64,000 nucleotides of DNA from Bradyrhizobium liaoningense (GCF_018130825.1 NZ_JAFCJS010000004.1:434001-498000); one strand, 5' to 3'. Positions 25,112 through 33,685 are shown, counted from the stretch's first letter. The notes: generated by a model not told the origin, from the letters alone. Made by a program: numbers and translations.

Positions 25112-25870
25112 TTACCTTGGCGCCATGCGGATGGCGCCGTCGAGACGGATGGTTTCGCCATTCAGCATCGGGTTCTCGACGATGTGCACCGCGAGCATGC
25201 CGTACTCGTTCGCATCGCCGAGGCGCGATGGATGCGGCACCTGGGCGCCGAGGCTCTTGCGGGCTTCTTCGTTGAGACCCATCAGCAGCGGCGTGAAGAA
25301 CAGGCCGGGCGCGACGGTGTTGACGCGAATCTTCTGGCTGGCGAGGTCGCGCGCGGCCGGCAACGTGAGGCCGACGACGCCGCCCTTCGAGGCCGAATAG
25401 GCGATCTGGCCGATCTGACCTTCGTATGCCGCAACCGAGGCGGTGTTGATGATGACGCCGCGCTCCTCGCCGACCGGCTCGATGGTGACGAGGCGCTCGG
25501 CGAACAGCCGCAGGCAGTTGAAGGTGCCGATCAGGTTGACGTTGATGATGCGCGCGAACTTTTCGAGCGGATAGACGCCGTCGCGGCCGACGATACGCTG
25601 CGAACCGCCGATGCCGGCGCAGTTCATCAGCACGCGCGCAACGCCATGCGCCGCTTCTGCTTTCGCGATCGCCGCCTTGATCTGCTCCTCGCTGGTGACG
25701 TCGGCGTGCAGCGCGACGCCCTTGACTTCGGCGGCGACCTTCTCGGCGTTCTCCTTGCTCTGGTCGATCACGCCGATCTTGGCGCCCTTGGCGGCCATGG
25801 CGCGGGCGGTCGCGGCACCAAGGCCCGAACCACCGCCGGTGATGAGAACGGCTACGTCTTTCAACTGCAT
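25112..25870 (-). CDS. SDR dehydrogenase, 3-hydroxyacyl-CoA type
   Basis: 252-residue short-chain dehydrogenase. TGGGSGLG at 11-18, Asp37-type acidic residue (VIDQS) favouring NAD, NCAG, and the Ser-Tyr-Lys set in TASVAAYEGQIGQIAYSASKGG. Sequence style is that of type II 3-hydroxyacyl-CoA dehydrogenases (HSD10-like), which fits the third step of beta-oxidation in this cluster. It is the first structural gene after the TetR regulator, 55 bases away on the same strand. Confidence 0.88.
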   Translation of the reverse strand: MQLKDVAVLITGGGSGLGAATARAMAAKGAKIGVIDQSKENAEKVAAEVKGVALHADVTSEEQIKAAIAKAEAAHGVARVLMNCAGIGGSQRIVGRDGVYPLEKFARIINVNLIGTFNCLRLFAERLVTIEPVGEERGVIINTASVAAYEGQIGQIAYSASKGGVVGLTLPAARDLASQKIRVNTVAPGLFFTPLLMGLNEEARKSLGAQVPHPSRLGDANEYGMLAVHIVENPMLNGETIRLDGAIRMAPR

Positions 25871-25925
25871 CGTAAGCTACCTTTCCTTGGGCGTTTCTTC
25901 TCTAGACTTGAGAGTGATGGCCGGA

Positions 25926-26585
25926 TTATCCGGCCGCGGCAGCTTCCCCGGCTTGCGTGAGGATGCCGCCGCAGATCAGCGTTTCCATGTGCTTGATGTA
26001 TTGCCGGCAGACTTCGTCGGTGACCGGGCCGACGCCGGTCGCGCGGGACATCGCGTGCCGGCCGAAGAACAGGTGATCGCAGGCGCCGATCAGGCTGGTG
26101 TAGAACAGCACCGGATCGGTCTTGCGGAATTCGCCGCTGCTCTCGCCTTCGGCGAGCAGGCGGCGGTGAAAATCGAGCAGCGGCGCGACGAAGAATTTCG
26201 AGACTTCGTCGGCGGAGCCCGCACTGGTTTCGTGCAGGAGATAATGGATCAGCCGGTTCATGTAGGGGAACCGGTAATAGGCTCGGATGATGCCGCCGAT
26301 ATGCAGCTTCAGCTTCGCCGTCGCCGTAATCGGCTGCGCCAGCAGATATTCGAGATTGGACAGCTCGGTTGCCGCGTTGCGCTCAAGCAGCGCCAGCAAC
26401 AGGCCATCCTTGTTGCCGAAATGATATTTGACCAGCGCGGCGTTGGCGCCGGATTTCTGGGCGATGTCGGACAGCGAGATCTCGATCGAGGAGCGTTCGA
26501 TCATCAGCTCGCTGGCGGCCACGAGCAATTTCTCTGCCGTGGAATTTTTTCCGCCGGGGAGCTTGTTCGGTACGCTGGTAGCCAC
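25926..26585 (-). CDS. TetR family transcriptional regulator
   Basis: 219-residue repressor-type protein. The helix-turn-helix lies at about 15-60 (LSDIAQKSGANAALVKYHFGNKDGLL); the C-terminal helical domain would bind a ligand, plausibly an acyl-CoA from the pathway. It heads the minus-strand run SDR, hydratase-like, ligase and dehydrogenases, and diverges from a thiolase gene, so it probably controls both directions through sites in the 155-base gap. Confidence 0.9.
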   Translation of the reverse strand: MATSVPNKLPGGKNSTAEKLLVAASELMIERSSIEISLSDIAQKSGANAALVKYHFGNKDGLLLALLERNAATELSNLEYLLAQPITATAKLKLHIGGIIRAYYRFPYMNRLIHYLLHETSAGSADEVSKFFVAPLLDFHRRLLAEGESSGEFRKTDPVLFYTSLIGACDHLFFGRHAMSRATGVGPVTDEVCRQYIKHMETLICGGILTQAGEAAAAG

Positions 26586-26651
26586 GGAGATCCCTGTTTG
26601 GCCGCTGGAAGCGGGGCGCAGATAAGCGCAAGCAGCGCCTCATCACAAGAG

Positions 26652-26671
26652 TTAATTGATCGATTGACTAA
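26652..26671. promoter_or_regulatory. candidate TetR operator
   Basis: An imperfect 20-base dyad (TTAATTGATCGATTGACTAA) centred on ATCGAT, in the gap between the divergent TetR and thiolase genes. About 14 of 20 positions are symmetric. Confidence 0.35.
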
Positions 26672-26740
26672 ATGATCGCGCGCCCGTTTAATCCGCCCCC
26701 GACAACCAACCATCCAGAAGAAATTCAGGGAGAAACCGAT

Positions 26741-27913
26741 ATGGCCGAGGCTTACATCGTCGCCGCTGCGCGTACCGCCGGCGGGCGCAAGGGGGGCCGC
26801 CTCGCCGGCTGGCATCCGGCCGATCTCGCCGCAAAAGTGCTGGACGAGCTGGTCGACCGCACCAAGGTCGATCCCGCCCTGGTCGAGGACGTGATCATGG
26901 GCTGCGTCATGCAGGTCGGCGAGCAATCCAACAACGTCGCGCGCAACGCGATCATGGCCTCGAAGCTGCCGGAGAGCGTGCCGGGCACCTCGATCGACCG
27001 TCAGTGCGGCTCCTCGCAGCAGGCGCTACACTTCGCAGCGCAGGCCGTGATGTCCGGCACCATGGACGTGGTGATCGCCGCCGGCGTGGAATCCATGACG
27101 CGCGTGCCGATGGGCCTGTCGTCGCAGCTCCCGGCCAAGAACGGCTTCGGCAATTACAAGAGCCCGGGCATCGAGGCGAAGTATCCGAACATCGTGTTCA
27201 GCCAGTTCACCGGCGCGGAGATGATGGCGGAGCGGTACGGCCTCTCCAAGGACGAGCTCGACGAGTACTCCTTTGGCAGCCATCAGCGCGCGATCGCCGC
27301 GACGCAAGCCGGTCACTTCAAGAAGGAGATCGTGCCGCTCGAGATCACCCGCGCCGACGGCAGCAAGGACACCCACCACATCGACGAAGGCATCCGCTTC
27401 GACGCCACGATCGAAGGCATCAAGGGTGTCAAGCTCATTGCCGAGAACGGCAAGCTGACCGCGGCCAGCGCCAGCCAGATCTGCGACGGCGCCTCCGGCG
27501 TCATGGTGGTGAACGAGAAGGGCCTGAAGCAGCTCGGCGTCAAGCCGCTGGCGCGTATCCATCACATGACCATGATGGGCGGCGATCCCGTCATCATGCT
27601 GGATGCGCCGTTGCACGCCACCAAGCGTGCGCTGGAGAAGGCCGGCATGAAGATTGGTGACATCGATTTGTTCGAGGTCAACGAGGCCTTCGCCTCGGTG
27701 CCGACCGCGTGGCTGAAGACCACCGGCGCCGATCCGGAGCGTCTCAACGTCAACGGCGGCGCCATTGCGCTCGGCCATCCGCTCGGCGGCTCCGGCACCA
27801 AGCTGATGACCACGCTGGTCCACGCCCTGCACCAGCGCGGCAAGCGCTACGGCCTGCAGACCATGTGCGAAGGCGGCGGCATGGCGAACGTGACGATCGT
27901 GGAGCGGCTGTAG
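26741..27913 (+). CDS. acetyl-CoA C-acyltransferase (thiolase)
   Basis: 390-residue thiolase. Nucleophile Cys89 in DRQCGSS, the NGGAIALGHPLGGSG motif with the active His, and CEGGGMAN with the second Cys, all at family positions. It cleaves 3-ketoacyl-CoA in beta-oxidation. The start MAEAYIV has GGGAGAAA upstream. It diverges from the TetR-headed operon and, with it, would complete a beta-oxidation set; the acyl-CoA ligase downstream is on the same strand after a repeat. Confidence 0.93.
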   Translation: MAEAYIVAAARTAGGRKGGRLAGWHPADLAAKVLDELVDRTKVDPALVEDVIMGCVMQVGEQSNNVARNAIMASKLPESVPGTSIDRQCGSSQQALHFAAQAVMSGTMDVVIAAGVESMTRVPMGLSSQLPAKNGFGNYKSPGIEAKYPNIVFSQFTGAEMMAERYGLSKDELDEYSFGSHQRAIAATQAGHFKKEIVPLEITRADGSKDTHHIDEGIRFDATIEGIKGVKLIAENGKLTAASASQICDGASGVMVVNEKGLKQLGVKPLARIHHMTMMGGDPVIMLDAPLHATKRALEKAGMKIGDIDLFEVNEAFASVPTAWLKTTGADPERLNVNGGAIALGHPLGGSGTKLMTTLVHALHQRGKRYGLQTMCEGGGMANVTIVERL

Positions 27914-27951
27914 TCGCCGTTGCACCGCTCAGGCGTTGCCACACTAAAGGT

Positions 27952-28089
27952 GTCGTCCCGGCGAAGGGGGACCCATAGCCACGGAGTGTGTGGTTATGCC
28001 GGGCTGGGGCGACACGGCATTTCGACAACTGCGATTGGTGGTTATGGGTCCCGGCCCCCGTGCGCAATTGCGCACTAGGCCGGGACGAC
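27952..28089. repeat. intergenic palindrome, GTCGTCCCGG family
   Basis: Arms GTCGTCCCGGCG / GCCGGGACGAC, inner GGACCCATA / TATGGGTCC, and GTGCGCAATTGCGCAC. A relative lies at 44167. Confidence 0.75.
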
Positions 28090-28114
28090 CACGGTGTTTG
28101 CCTCGGGACCTGAG

Positions 28115-29659
28115 ATGACCCATCCGTCCATCTACGCCAAGACCACACCCGACAAGATCGCCTACCAGATGGCAGGCACCGGCAAGGCGATCACCTATCG
28201 CGAGCTCGACGAGCTCTCGAACCAGGGCGCAAACCTCTTTCGCTCGCTTGGCCTCAAGGCCGGCGACCACATCGCGCTGCTGATGGAGAACCGCCTCGCT
28301 TTCATGGAGCTCTGCTGGGCCGCACAGCGCAGCGGGCTGTATTACACCGCGATCAGCCGCTATCTGAAGCAGGACGAGATCGACTACATCATCGCCGATT
28401 GCGGCGCCAAGGTCGTGATCACCACGCCGAAATGCGCCGACCAGATCAAGGCCCTGATCAAGGGCGCGCCCGGCGAGCCGATCTTCTACATGATGGACGA
28501 GCCGCTGCCCGGCTTCCGCTCCTACGACAAGGAAGCCGCGGCGCAGCCGATAACGCCGATTCCCGACGAGGTCGCCGGCTACGACATGCTGTACTCGTCG
28601 GGCACCACCGGCCGGCCCAAGGGGATCAAGAAGGCGTTCGAGGGCAACAGGATCGACGTGCCGAACGCCTTCCTGCGCGTGCTCTGCGCCGACATGTGCG
28701 GCATGAATGCCGAAAGCACCTATCTGTCGCCGGCGCCGCTCTATCACGCCGCTCCCCTGCGCTTCAACATGATGGCGATCGTGCTCGGCGGCACCTCCAT
28801 CATCATGGAGCATTTTGACGCTGAAGAGTTCTTGAAGCTGGTCGAGAAATACAAGGTCACGCAGTCGCAGCTGGTGCCGACCATGTTCGTGCGCATGCTG
28901 AAGCTGTCGGACGATGTGCGAACCAAGTACAATGTCTCGACGCTGAAGGGCGCCATCCACGCCGCCGCGCCCTGCCCGGTCGACGTCAAGGCAAAGATGA
29001 TCGAGTGGTGGGGCCCGATCCTGATCGAGTATTACGCGGGCTCCGAAGGTAACGGCGTCACCGTCTGCAACTCGCAACAATGGCTCGAGCACCGCGGCAG
29101 CGTTGGCCGCGCCGTGGTCGGCAAGATCAAGATCCTCGACGAGAACGACGAGGAGCAGCCGACAGGCGAGATCGGCACGGTCTATTTCGCCGATGCGCCC
29201 GCCTTTACCTATCACAACGACCCCGAGAAGACGAAGAAGGCCTACAACGCCAAGGGCTGGTCGACGCTCGGCGATGTCGGTTATCTCGACAAGGACGGCT
29301 TCCTCTTCCTCACCGACCGCAAGTCCTACATGATCATCTCGGGCGGCGTGAACATCTACCCGCAGGAAACCGAGGACGTGCTGATCACCCACCCCGAGGT
29401 CGCCGACGTCGCGGTGTTCGGCGTGCCGAACGAGGAGATGGGCGAAGAGGTGAAGGCGGTGGTGCAGCCGCACGATATGAGGCGCGCCGGCAAGGAGCTC
29501 GAGGCCGAGCTGATCGCGTTCTGCAAGACGCGGCTTTCAGCGATCAAGTGTCCGCGCTCGATCGATTTCGAAGCCGAGCTGCCGCGCACGCCGACCGGCA
29601 AGCTGGTGAAGCGGCACCTGCGCGATAAGTATTGGCCGAAGACGGCGGCGAAGATTTAG
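28115..29659 (+). CDS. acyl-CoA synthetase (AMP-binding)
   Basis: 514-residue adenylate-forming CoA ligase. P-loop YSSGTTGRPKG near 158-168, YYAGSEGNG, STLGDVGYLD, the hinge DRKSYMIISGGVN and the catalytic Lys in TPTGKLVKR. Start at MTHPSIY. It resembles medium-chain or aryl/bile-acid type ligases in bacteria, but the substrate is unclear. It follows the thiolase on the same strand with a palindromic repeat between, and may serve the same pathway as the feruloyl-CoA synthase-like ligase. Confidence 0.88.
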   Translation: MTHPSIYAKTTPDKIAYQMAGTGKAITYRELDELSNQGANLFRSLGLKAGDHIALLMENRLAFMELCWAAQRSGLYYTAISRYLKQDEIDYIIADCGAKVVITTPKCADQIKALIKGAPGEPIFYMMDEPLPGFRSYDKEAAAQPITPIPDEVAGYDMLYSSGTTGRPKGIKKAFEGNRIDVPNAFLRVLCADMCGMNAESTYLSPAPLYHAAPLRFNMMAIVLGGTSIIMEHFDAEEFLKLVEKYKVTQSQLVPTMFVRMLKLSDDVRTKYNVSTLKGAIHAAAPCPVDVKAKMIEWWGPILIEYYAGSEGNGVTVCNSQQWLEHRGSVGRAVVGKIKILDENDEEQPTGEIGTVYFADAPAFTYHNDPEKTKKAYNAKGWSTLGDVGYLDKDGFLFLTDRKSYMIISGGVNIYPQETEDVLITHPEVADVAVFGVPNEEMGEEVKAVVQPHDMRRAGKELEAELIAFCKTRLSAIKCPRSIDFEAELPRTPTGKLVKRHLRDKYWPKTAAKI

Positions 29660-29667
29660 GGCGGGAT

Positions 29668-29759
29668 GCGTAGGGTGGGTTAGCGAAGCGTAACCCACCT
29701 CTTCTGCTTCTGCGGAGACATAGGTGGTGGGTTACGCCTTCGGCTAACCCACCCTACGC
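29668..29759. repeat. long intergenic palindrome, GTAGGGTGGGTTAGC family
   Basis: GCGTAGGGTGGGTTAGC at one end and its complement at the other, with inner GTAACCCACC / GGTGGGTTAC. It lies between convergent genes and could also stop transcription. Confidence 0.8.
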
Positions 29760-29769
29760 TTCCTCAACC

Positions 29770-30312
29770 TCAATCAAACAGACTCGGCGTGTGGTTCACC
29801 AGCGCGCCCTCGATCTCGAGCATCTTCAGCTTCGTCACCACGCCACCATTCGCCGAGAAGCCGCCGGGCTTGTTGCCGGCCGCCAGCACGCGGTGGCAGG
29901 GCACGACGATCGGGCACGGGTTGCGGCCGAGCGCCTGGCCGACGTCGCGCGACAGCTGGACGCCGCCGAGCTGCTTGGCGATGTCGCCATAGGTGATGGT
30001 CTTGCCGGGCGGAATGGCGCGGGCGATCTCGTAGACGCCGCGGTTGAAGGCAGGCACGTCATCGAGATCGAGCGGGATGTCGGTGAGGTCGTCGGGCTCG
30101 CCCGCGAGCAGTTTTGTCATGCGGTCGATCGCGTGCTGCACCTCGGGGGGCGGCTCGGCTTCGGTGGCATCAGTGTGGCGCTGGCTGATGCGGGTGCGGA
30201 TCTTCTGCTCGCCGCCCATCGGCAATTGCGTGCCGTTGATGCCGCGCGGGCCCCAGGCGATGGCGCAGAGGCCGATCCTGGTGTCGAACAGGGCAAAATG
30301 CTGGTCGGTCAT
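29770..30312 (-). CDS. ogt: methylated-DNA--[protein]-cysteine S-methyltransferase
   Basis: 180-residue suicide DNA-repair protein that removes alkyl groups from O6-alkylguanine. The acceptor Cys139 sits in VVPCHRV, with the helix-turn-helix and Arg finger region ITYGDIAKQLGG...GRNPCPI before it. The start at MTDQHF is chosen for family length; a longer frame to 30420 is not conserved in style. No Ada N-terminal domain. Single gene. Confidence 0.93.
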   Translation of the reverse strand: MTDQHFALFDTRIGLCAIAWGPRGINGTQLPMGGEQKIRTRISQRHTDATEAEPPPEVQHAIDRMTKLLAGEPDDLTDIPLDLDDVPAFNRGVYEIARAIPPGKTITYGDIAKQLGGVQLSRDVGQALGRNPCPIVVPCHRVLAAGNKPGGFSANGGVVTKLKMLEIEGALVNHTPSLFD

Positions 30313-30449
30313 GGCTTGGTTCCTGAGCTTGCGTCCTTGTCGCATGCCCCCAATGTGATCTCGGCCTAAATCTAGGCTTGGAAATAGTTGCGATCCACCC
30401 GGTTTCCGGGAATCTTGCACAGGAGTTCCAGTCCTCTCGCGAGCCCAGA

Positions 30450-31268
30450 ATGCAAAGCCTCCACGTCAATGGATACGACATGCCCTATCTCGACGTGGGC
30501 GAAGACAAAGGCCGTCCGCCGCTGGTCTGTGTGCACGGCTCTCTCTCCGACTTCCGCATCTGGGGCTGCGTGCTGGGGCCGCTGACGCAGCGGCACCAGG
30601 TGATCGCGGTCAGCCTGCGGCACTTCTTTCCGGAGCGCTGGGACGGCGTCGGTGACACCTATTCGATCGCCCAGCACGTCGACGACGTCATCGCCTTCAT
30701 CGAAAAGCTCGATCTCGGCCCTGTCGACCTGATGGGCCATTCCCGCGGCGGGCACATCTGCTTCCGCGTGGCGCAGCGGCGCCCCGATCTTCTTCGCCGG
30801 CTGGTCCTGGCCGAGCCCGGCGGCGAGCTCGATGCCAGCCTCGACCCCGATTATGTCGGCGGCCCCTCGCCGCTGCTGGCGCGCTTCAAGGCTTCGGCCG
30901 AGAAGATCGCGGCCGGTGATGTCGACGGCGGCCTCGCCGTGTTCGTCGACACGCTGGAAGGCGCCGGTACCTGGCCGCGACTGCCGGCGATGGTGAAGCA
31001 GAATCTGCGCGATAACGCCTACACACTGATCGGCCAGGTCCGCGACAACCGCCCGCCGTTCTCGAAGGCGGATGCGGAAGCGATCAAGATGCCGACGCTG
31101 TTCATCCTGGGGGCACGGACCAAGGGCCTCTTGCCGAAGGTGCTGCATGCGCTCGCCGCGCATGTGTCCTATTCGAAGACGGCGATCATCCCGAACGCGA
31201 CGCATCCGATGTTCGAGCAGGCGCCGCAGAAATATTCCGAAGTGGTGCTGGATTTTCTGGCGAGCTGA
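30450..31268 (+). CDS. alpha/beta hydrolase (copy 1)
   Basis: 272-residue alpha/beta hydrolase. VCVHGSLSDFRIW carries the oxyanion region, Ser98 is the nucleophile in GHSRGG, and the final His lies in NATHPMFEQAP. The canonical acidic residue after strand 7 is not where expected: the site reads ILGARTKG. I start at MQSLHVNGYD. The gene is followed 3 bases later by a paralogue, a recent tandem duplication. Substrate unknown; esterase or C-C hydrolase are possible. Confidence 0.85.
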   Translation: MQSLHVNGYDMPYLDVGEDKGRPPLVCVHGSLSDFRIWGCVLGPLTQRHQVIAVSLRHFFPERWDGVGDTYSIAQHVDDVIAFIEKLDLGPVDLMGHSRGGHICFRVAQRRPDLLRRLVLAEPGGELDASLDPDYVGGPSPLLARFKASAEKIAAGDVDGGLAVFVDTLEGAGTWPRLPAMVKQNLRDNAYTLIGQVRDNRPPFSKADAEAIKMPTLFILGARTKGLLPKVLHALAAHVSYSKTAIIPNATHPMFEQAPQKYSEVVLDFLAS

Positions 31269-31270
31269 TC

Positions 31271-32083
31271 ATGCAGACACTCCGCGTCAACGGTTACGAC
31301 ATGGCCTATCTCGAAGTGGGAGAAGGCCATCCGCTGGTCTGCGTGCACGGCACGCTCGGGGATTTCCGCACCTGGTATTCGGTGCTGGGCCCGCTGTCGA
31401 AGAGCCATCGGGTGATCTCGGTGAGCCTGCGGCATTTCTTTCCCGAGCATTGGGACGCCGTCGGCGACGACTACAAGATGGCGCAGCACGTCGCTGATAC
31501 GATCGCCTTCATCGAGCAGATCAAGCCCGGCCCGGTCGATCTGATGGGCCATTCGCGCGGCGGGCACATCGCGTTTCGCGTGGCGCAGGCGCGGCCGGAT
31601 CTGCTGCGAAAGCTGGTGCTGGCCGAGCCCGGCGGCGATCTCGATGCCAGCCTGCCGCTACCCGAAGGCACGCCCGCGCATCCGCCGCTCGCCGCGCGGA
31701 CAGTGCGCTCGGTCGAGATGATCCGCGCCGGCGATATCGAAGGCGCACTGCAGAACTTCTACGAAGGCATCGAGGGCGACGGCTCCTGGCGGCGCGTGCC
31801 TGCTGCGGCGAAGCAGCAATTGCGCGACAACGCGCTGACCTTCCTCGGCCAGATCAACGAGCAGCGCCGGCCCTACACGCTCAGCGATGCACAGGCGATC
31901 AGGACGCCAACGCTGCTGATCGGCGGCGGTGCGACGACCGGAAGCCTGTCAGTGATGTGGCGCGTGCTGGCGGAGCACATCGCAGGAGCCAAGACGGCGG
32001 TGATCGAAAATGCGGGCCACTGGATGTTCGAGCAGGCGCCGCTGGAGTTCGGCGAGGCGGTGAACGCGTTTCTGGCGGAATGA
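31271..32083 (+). CDS. alpha/beta hydrolase (copy 2)
   Basis: 270-residue paralogue of the previous gene (shared VNGYDM, SLRHFFPE, DLMGHSRGGHI, LAEPGG). Nucleophile Ser in GHSRGG, His in NAGHWMFEQAP. The acid position again lacks Asp (GGGATTGS). The two copies differ mainly in the lid region (about 125-160), suggesting different substrates. The gap to copy 1 is 2 bases, so they are co-transcribed. Confidence 0.85.
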   Translation: MQTLRVNGYDMAYLEVGEGHPLVCVHGTLGDFRTWYSVLGPLSKSHRVISVSLRHFFPEHWDAVGDDYKMAQHVADTIAFIEQIKPGPVDLMGHSRGGHIAFRVAQARPDLLRKLVLAEPGGDLDASLPLPEGTPAHPPLAARTVRSVEMIRAGDIEGALQNFYEGIEGDGSWRRVPAAAKQQLRDNALTFLGQINEQRRPYTLSDAQAIRTPTLLIGGGATTGSLSVMWRVLAEHIAGAKTAVIENAGHWMFEQAPLEFGEAVNAFLAE

Positions 32084-32116
32084 GCGCATGTGAGGCGGGC
32101 AGCGCCGGTGATCTCC

Positions 32117-32256
32117 CTCGCCCCGCTTGCGGGGAGAGGGTGGGGTGAGGGGGAGCCTCCGCGCGGACGGTGAAAGTGAGACTCGCGGAGGCTCCCCCTC
32201 ACCCGGAATTTGCGATGCAAATTCCGGCCTCTCCCCGCATGCGGGGAGAGGCGAAG
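32117..32256. repeat. long intergenic palindrome, CCCCGCTTGCGGGGAGAGG family
   Basis: CTCGCCCCGCTTGCGGGGAG at one end and CTCCCCGCATGCGGGGAG at the other, with GGGGGAGCCTCCGCG / CGCGGAGGCTCCCCC and GGAATTTGC / GCAAATTCC inside. A half-copy lies at about 8410-8436. Confidence 0.75.
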
Positions 32257-32260
32257 AAAC

Positions 32261-32719
32261 TCACACCTTCCACACACCCACCGGCATCTTGATCGTCGCG
32301 TTGAGGCGGTTCCAGACATTGATCGTTGCGATCGAGAGAATCAGCGTTGCCAGCTCACGCTCGTCGAAATGCTTGGCGGCCTCGTTCCAGATCGTATCGG
32401 GCACCGGGTCCGCACGATCGGCAATGCGCGTGACGGCTTCGGTCAGCGCCAGCGCGGCGCGCTCGGCTTCGGTGAAATAGGGCGCATCGCGCCAGGCCGA
32501 CACGGCGAACAGGCGTTCGTCGGTCTCGCCCAGCTTGCGGGCGATCTTGGGATGCATGTCGACACAGACGCTGCAGCCATTGATCTGGCTGGCGCGCAAA
32601 TGCACCAGTTCCAGGAGCTTTTCCGGCAGGCCCTGCTTGGTCAGGTTGCCAATGGATTGAAGGTGGTTCATGGCCTCGGGCAGGATCATGACCGGGTGGT
32701 TCATGCGGGCGTGCATCAT
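32261..32719 (-). CDS. carboxymuconolactone decarboxylase / AhpD family protein
   Basis: 152-residue alkylhydroperoxidase-like protein. The CxxC active site is Cys49/Cys52 (GCSVCVDMH) with His56, the AhpD redox pattern. Start at the first of two ATGs, with GGAGACG upstream. The gene is divergent from an ECF41 sigma factor; genes of this class (carboxymuconolactone decarboxylase, oxidoreductase or epimerase) are the known partners and targets of ECF41 factors. A GGTCACA-N16-CGTC promoter faces it. Confidence 0.9.
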   Translation of the reverse strand: MMHARMNHPVMILPEAMNHLQSIGNLTKQGLPEKLLELVHLRASQINGCSVCVDMHPKIARKLGETDERLFAVSAWRDAPYFTEAERAALALTEAVTRIADRADPVPDTIWNEAAKHFDERELATLILSIATINVWNRLNATIKMPVGVWKV

Positions 32720-32752
32720 TTTCGTCTCCGTCTGTCGAATTTCGAAGGTTCC

Positions 32753-32779
32753 GGTCACATCGGCCGGATTGGCTTCGTC
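32753..32779 (+). promoter_or_regulatory. ECF41-type promoter toward the sigma factor gene
   Basis: GGTCACA (32753-32759), 16 bases, CGTC (32776-32779). The ECF41 consensus as I recall it is TGTCACA-N16-CGTC; only the first base differs. A start near 32786 leaves a leader of about 30 bases before the ATG at 32816. Confidence 0.6.
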
Positions 32780-32787
32780 ATGGGCAT

Positions 32788-32814
32788 GACGGATCGCGAT
32801 GAGGGAATGTGACC
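32788..32814 (-). promoter_or_regulatory. ECF41-type promoter toward the CMD/AhpD gene
   Basis: On the minus strand GGTCACA (32814-32808), 16 bases, CGTC (32791-32788). It is identical in elements and spacing to the plus-strand promoter; their -10 elements are 8 bases apart and face each other, forming a 62-base dyad. Confidence 0.65.
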
Positions 32815-32815
32815 G

Positions 32816-33685
32816 ATGACCGAAAAAAATCTTGAAGAGAATTTTCTCAGCCACCAGTTCGAGGCCAGCAGGGACCATTTGCGCGCGGTCGCCTACCGGA
32901 TGCTGGGGTCCCGCGCCGAGGTCGACGACGCCGTACAGGAGGCCTGGCTGCGGGTCAGCCGCTACGACATGTCGGATGTTGCGAACTTGCGCGGCTGGCT
33001 GACGACCGTGGTCGCACGCATCTGCCTCGACATGCTGCGCGCCCGAAAGTCGCGCCGCGAGGACCCGATGGGCCCGCATGTGCCGGAGCCGGTCGACGAC
33101 ACGCGGCAGCGCGAGGCGGAGATGGCCGATTCCGTCGGCGCGGCGCTGCTGGTGGTGCTGGAGACCTTGCAGCCGGCGGAGCGGCTCGCTTTCGTGCTGC
33201 ACGACATGTTCGCCGTGCCGTTCGAGGAGATCGCACCGATTGTCGGGCGCTCGGTCGACGCCTCGCGCCAGCTGGCGAGCCGCGCGCGGCGGCGCGTGCA
33301 GGGCGCGCCGGTGCCCGATGCGAACATGTCGCATCAACGCAAGATCGTCGATGCGTTCCTCAAGGCATCGCGCGAAGGCGATTTCGAAGGCCTGCTCGCC
33401 GTGCTGGATCCTGACGTCGTGTTTCGCGCCGACCAGGCCGCGGTACGGCTCGGCACGCTGCCGGAGATCCGCGGCGCGGACGCAGTCGCGCAGCTCTACA
33501 AGGGCCGCGCCCAGGCCGCACGCACGGCGCTGGTCGATGGCGAGATGGGTGTGGCCGTCATCCTCGGCGGTCGTCTGCGCATCGCACTGCGCGTGGGCTT
33601 CAGCGGCGACCGGATCGCGGTGATCGAGGCGGTGGCCGACGCAGACGAAATCGCCGCGATGGATGTGGAGGTGCTGGAGCGCTAG
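32816..33685 (+). CDS. ECF41 family sigma factor with SnoaL-like C-terminal domain
   Basis: 289-residue ECF sigma factor. Sigma2 at about 15-80 (AYRMLGSRAEVDDAVQEAWLR), a linker with GPHVPEP (the place of the ECF41 WLPEP motif), sigma4 at about 108-160 (LQPAERLAFVLHDMFAVPFEEIA), then a fused NTF2/SnoaL-like domain from about 172 (DPDVVFRAD, LGGRLRIALR) that regulates the factor in place of an anti-sigma protein. Divergent from its likely target, the CMD/AhpD gene. The signal is unknown. Confidence 0.92.
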   Translation: MTEKNLEENFLSHQFEASRDHLRAVAYRMLGSRAEVDDAVQEAWLRVSRYDMSDVANLRGWLTTVVARICLDMLRARKSRREDPMGPHVPEPVDDTRQREAEMADSVGAALLVVLETLQPAERLAFVLHDMFAVPFEEIAPIVGRSVDASRQLASRARRRVQGAPVPDANMSHQRKIVDAFLKASREGDFEGLLAVLDPDVVFRADQAAVRLGTLPEIRGADAVAQLYKGRAQAARTALVDGEMGVAVILGGRLRIALRVGFSGDRIAVIEAVADADEIAAMDVEVLER

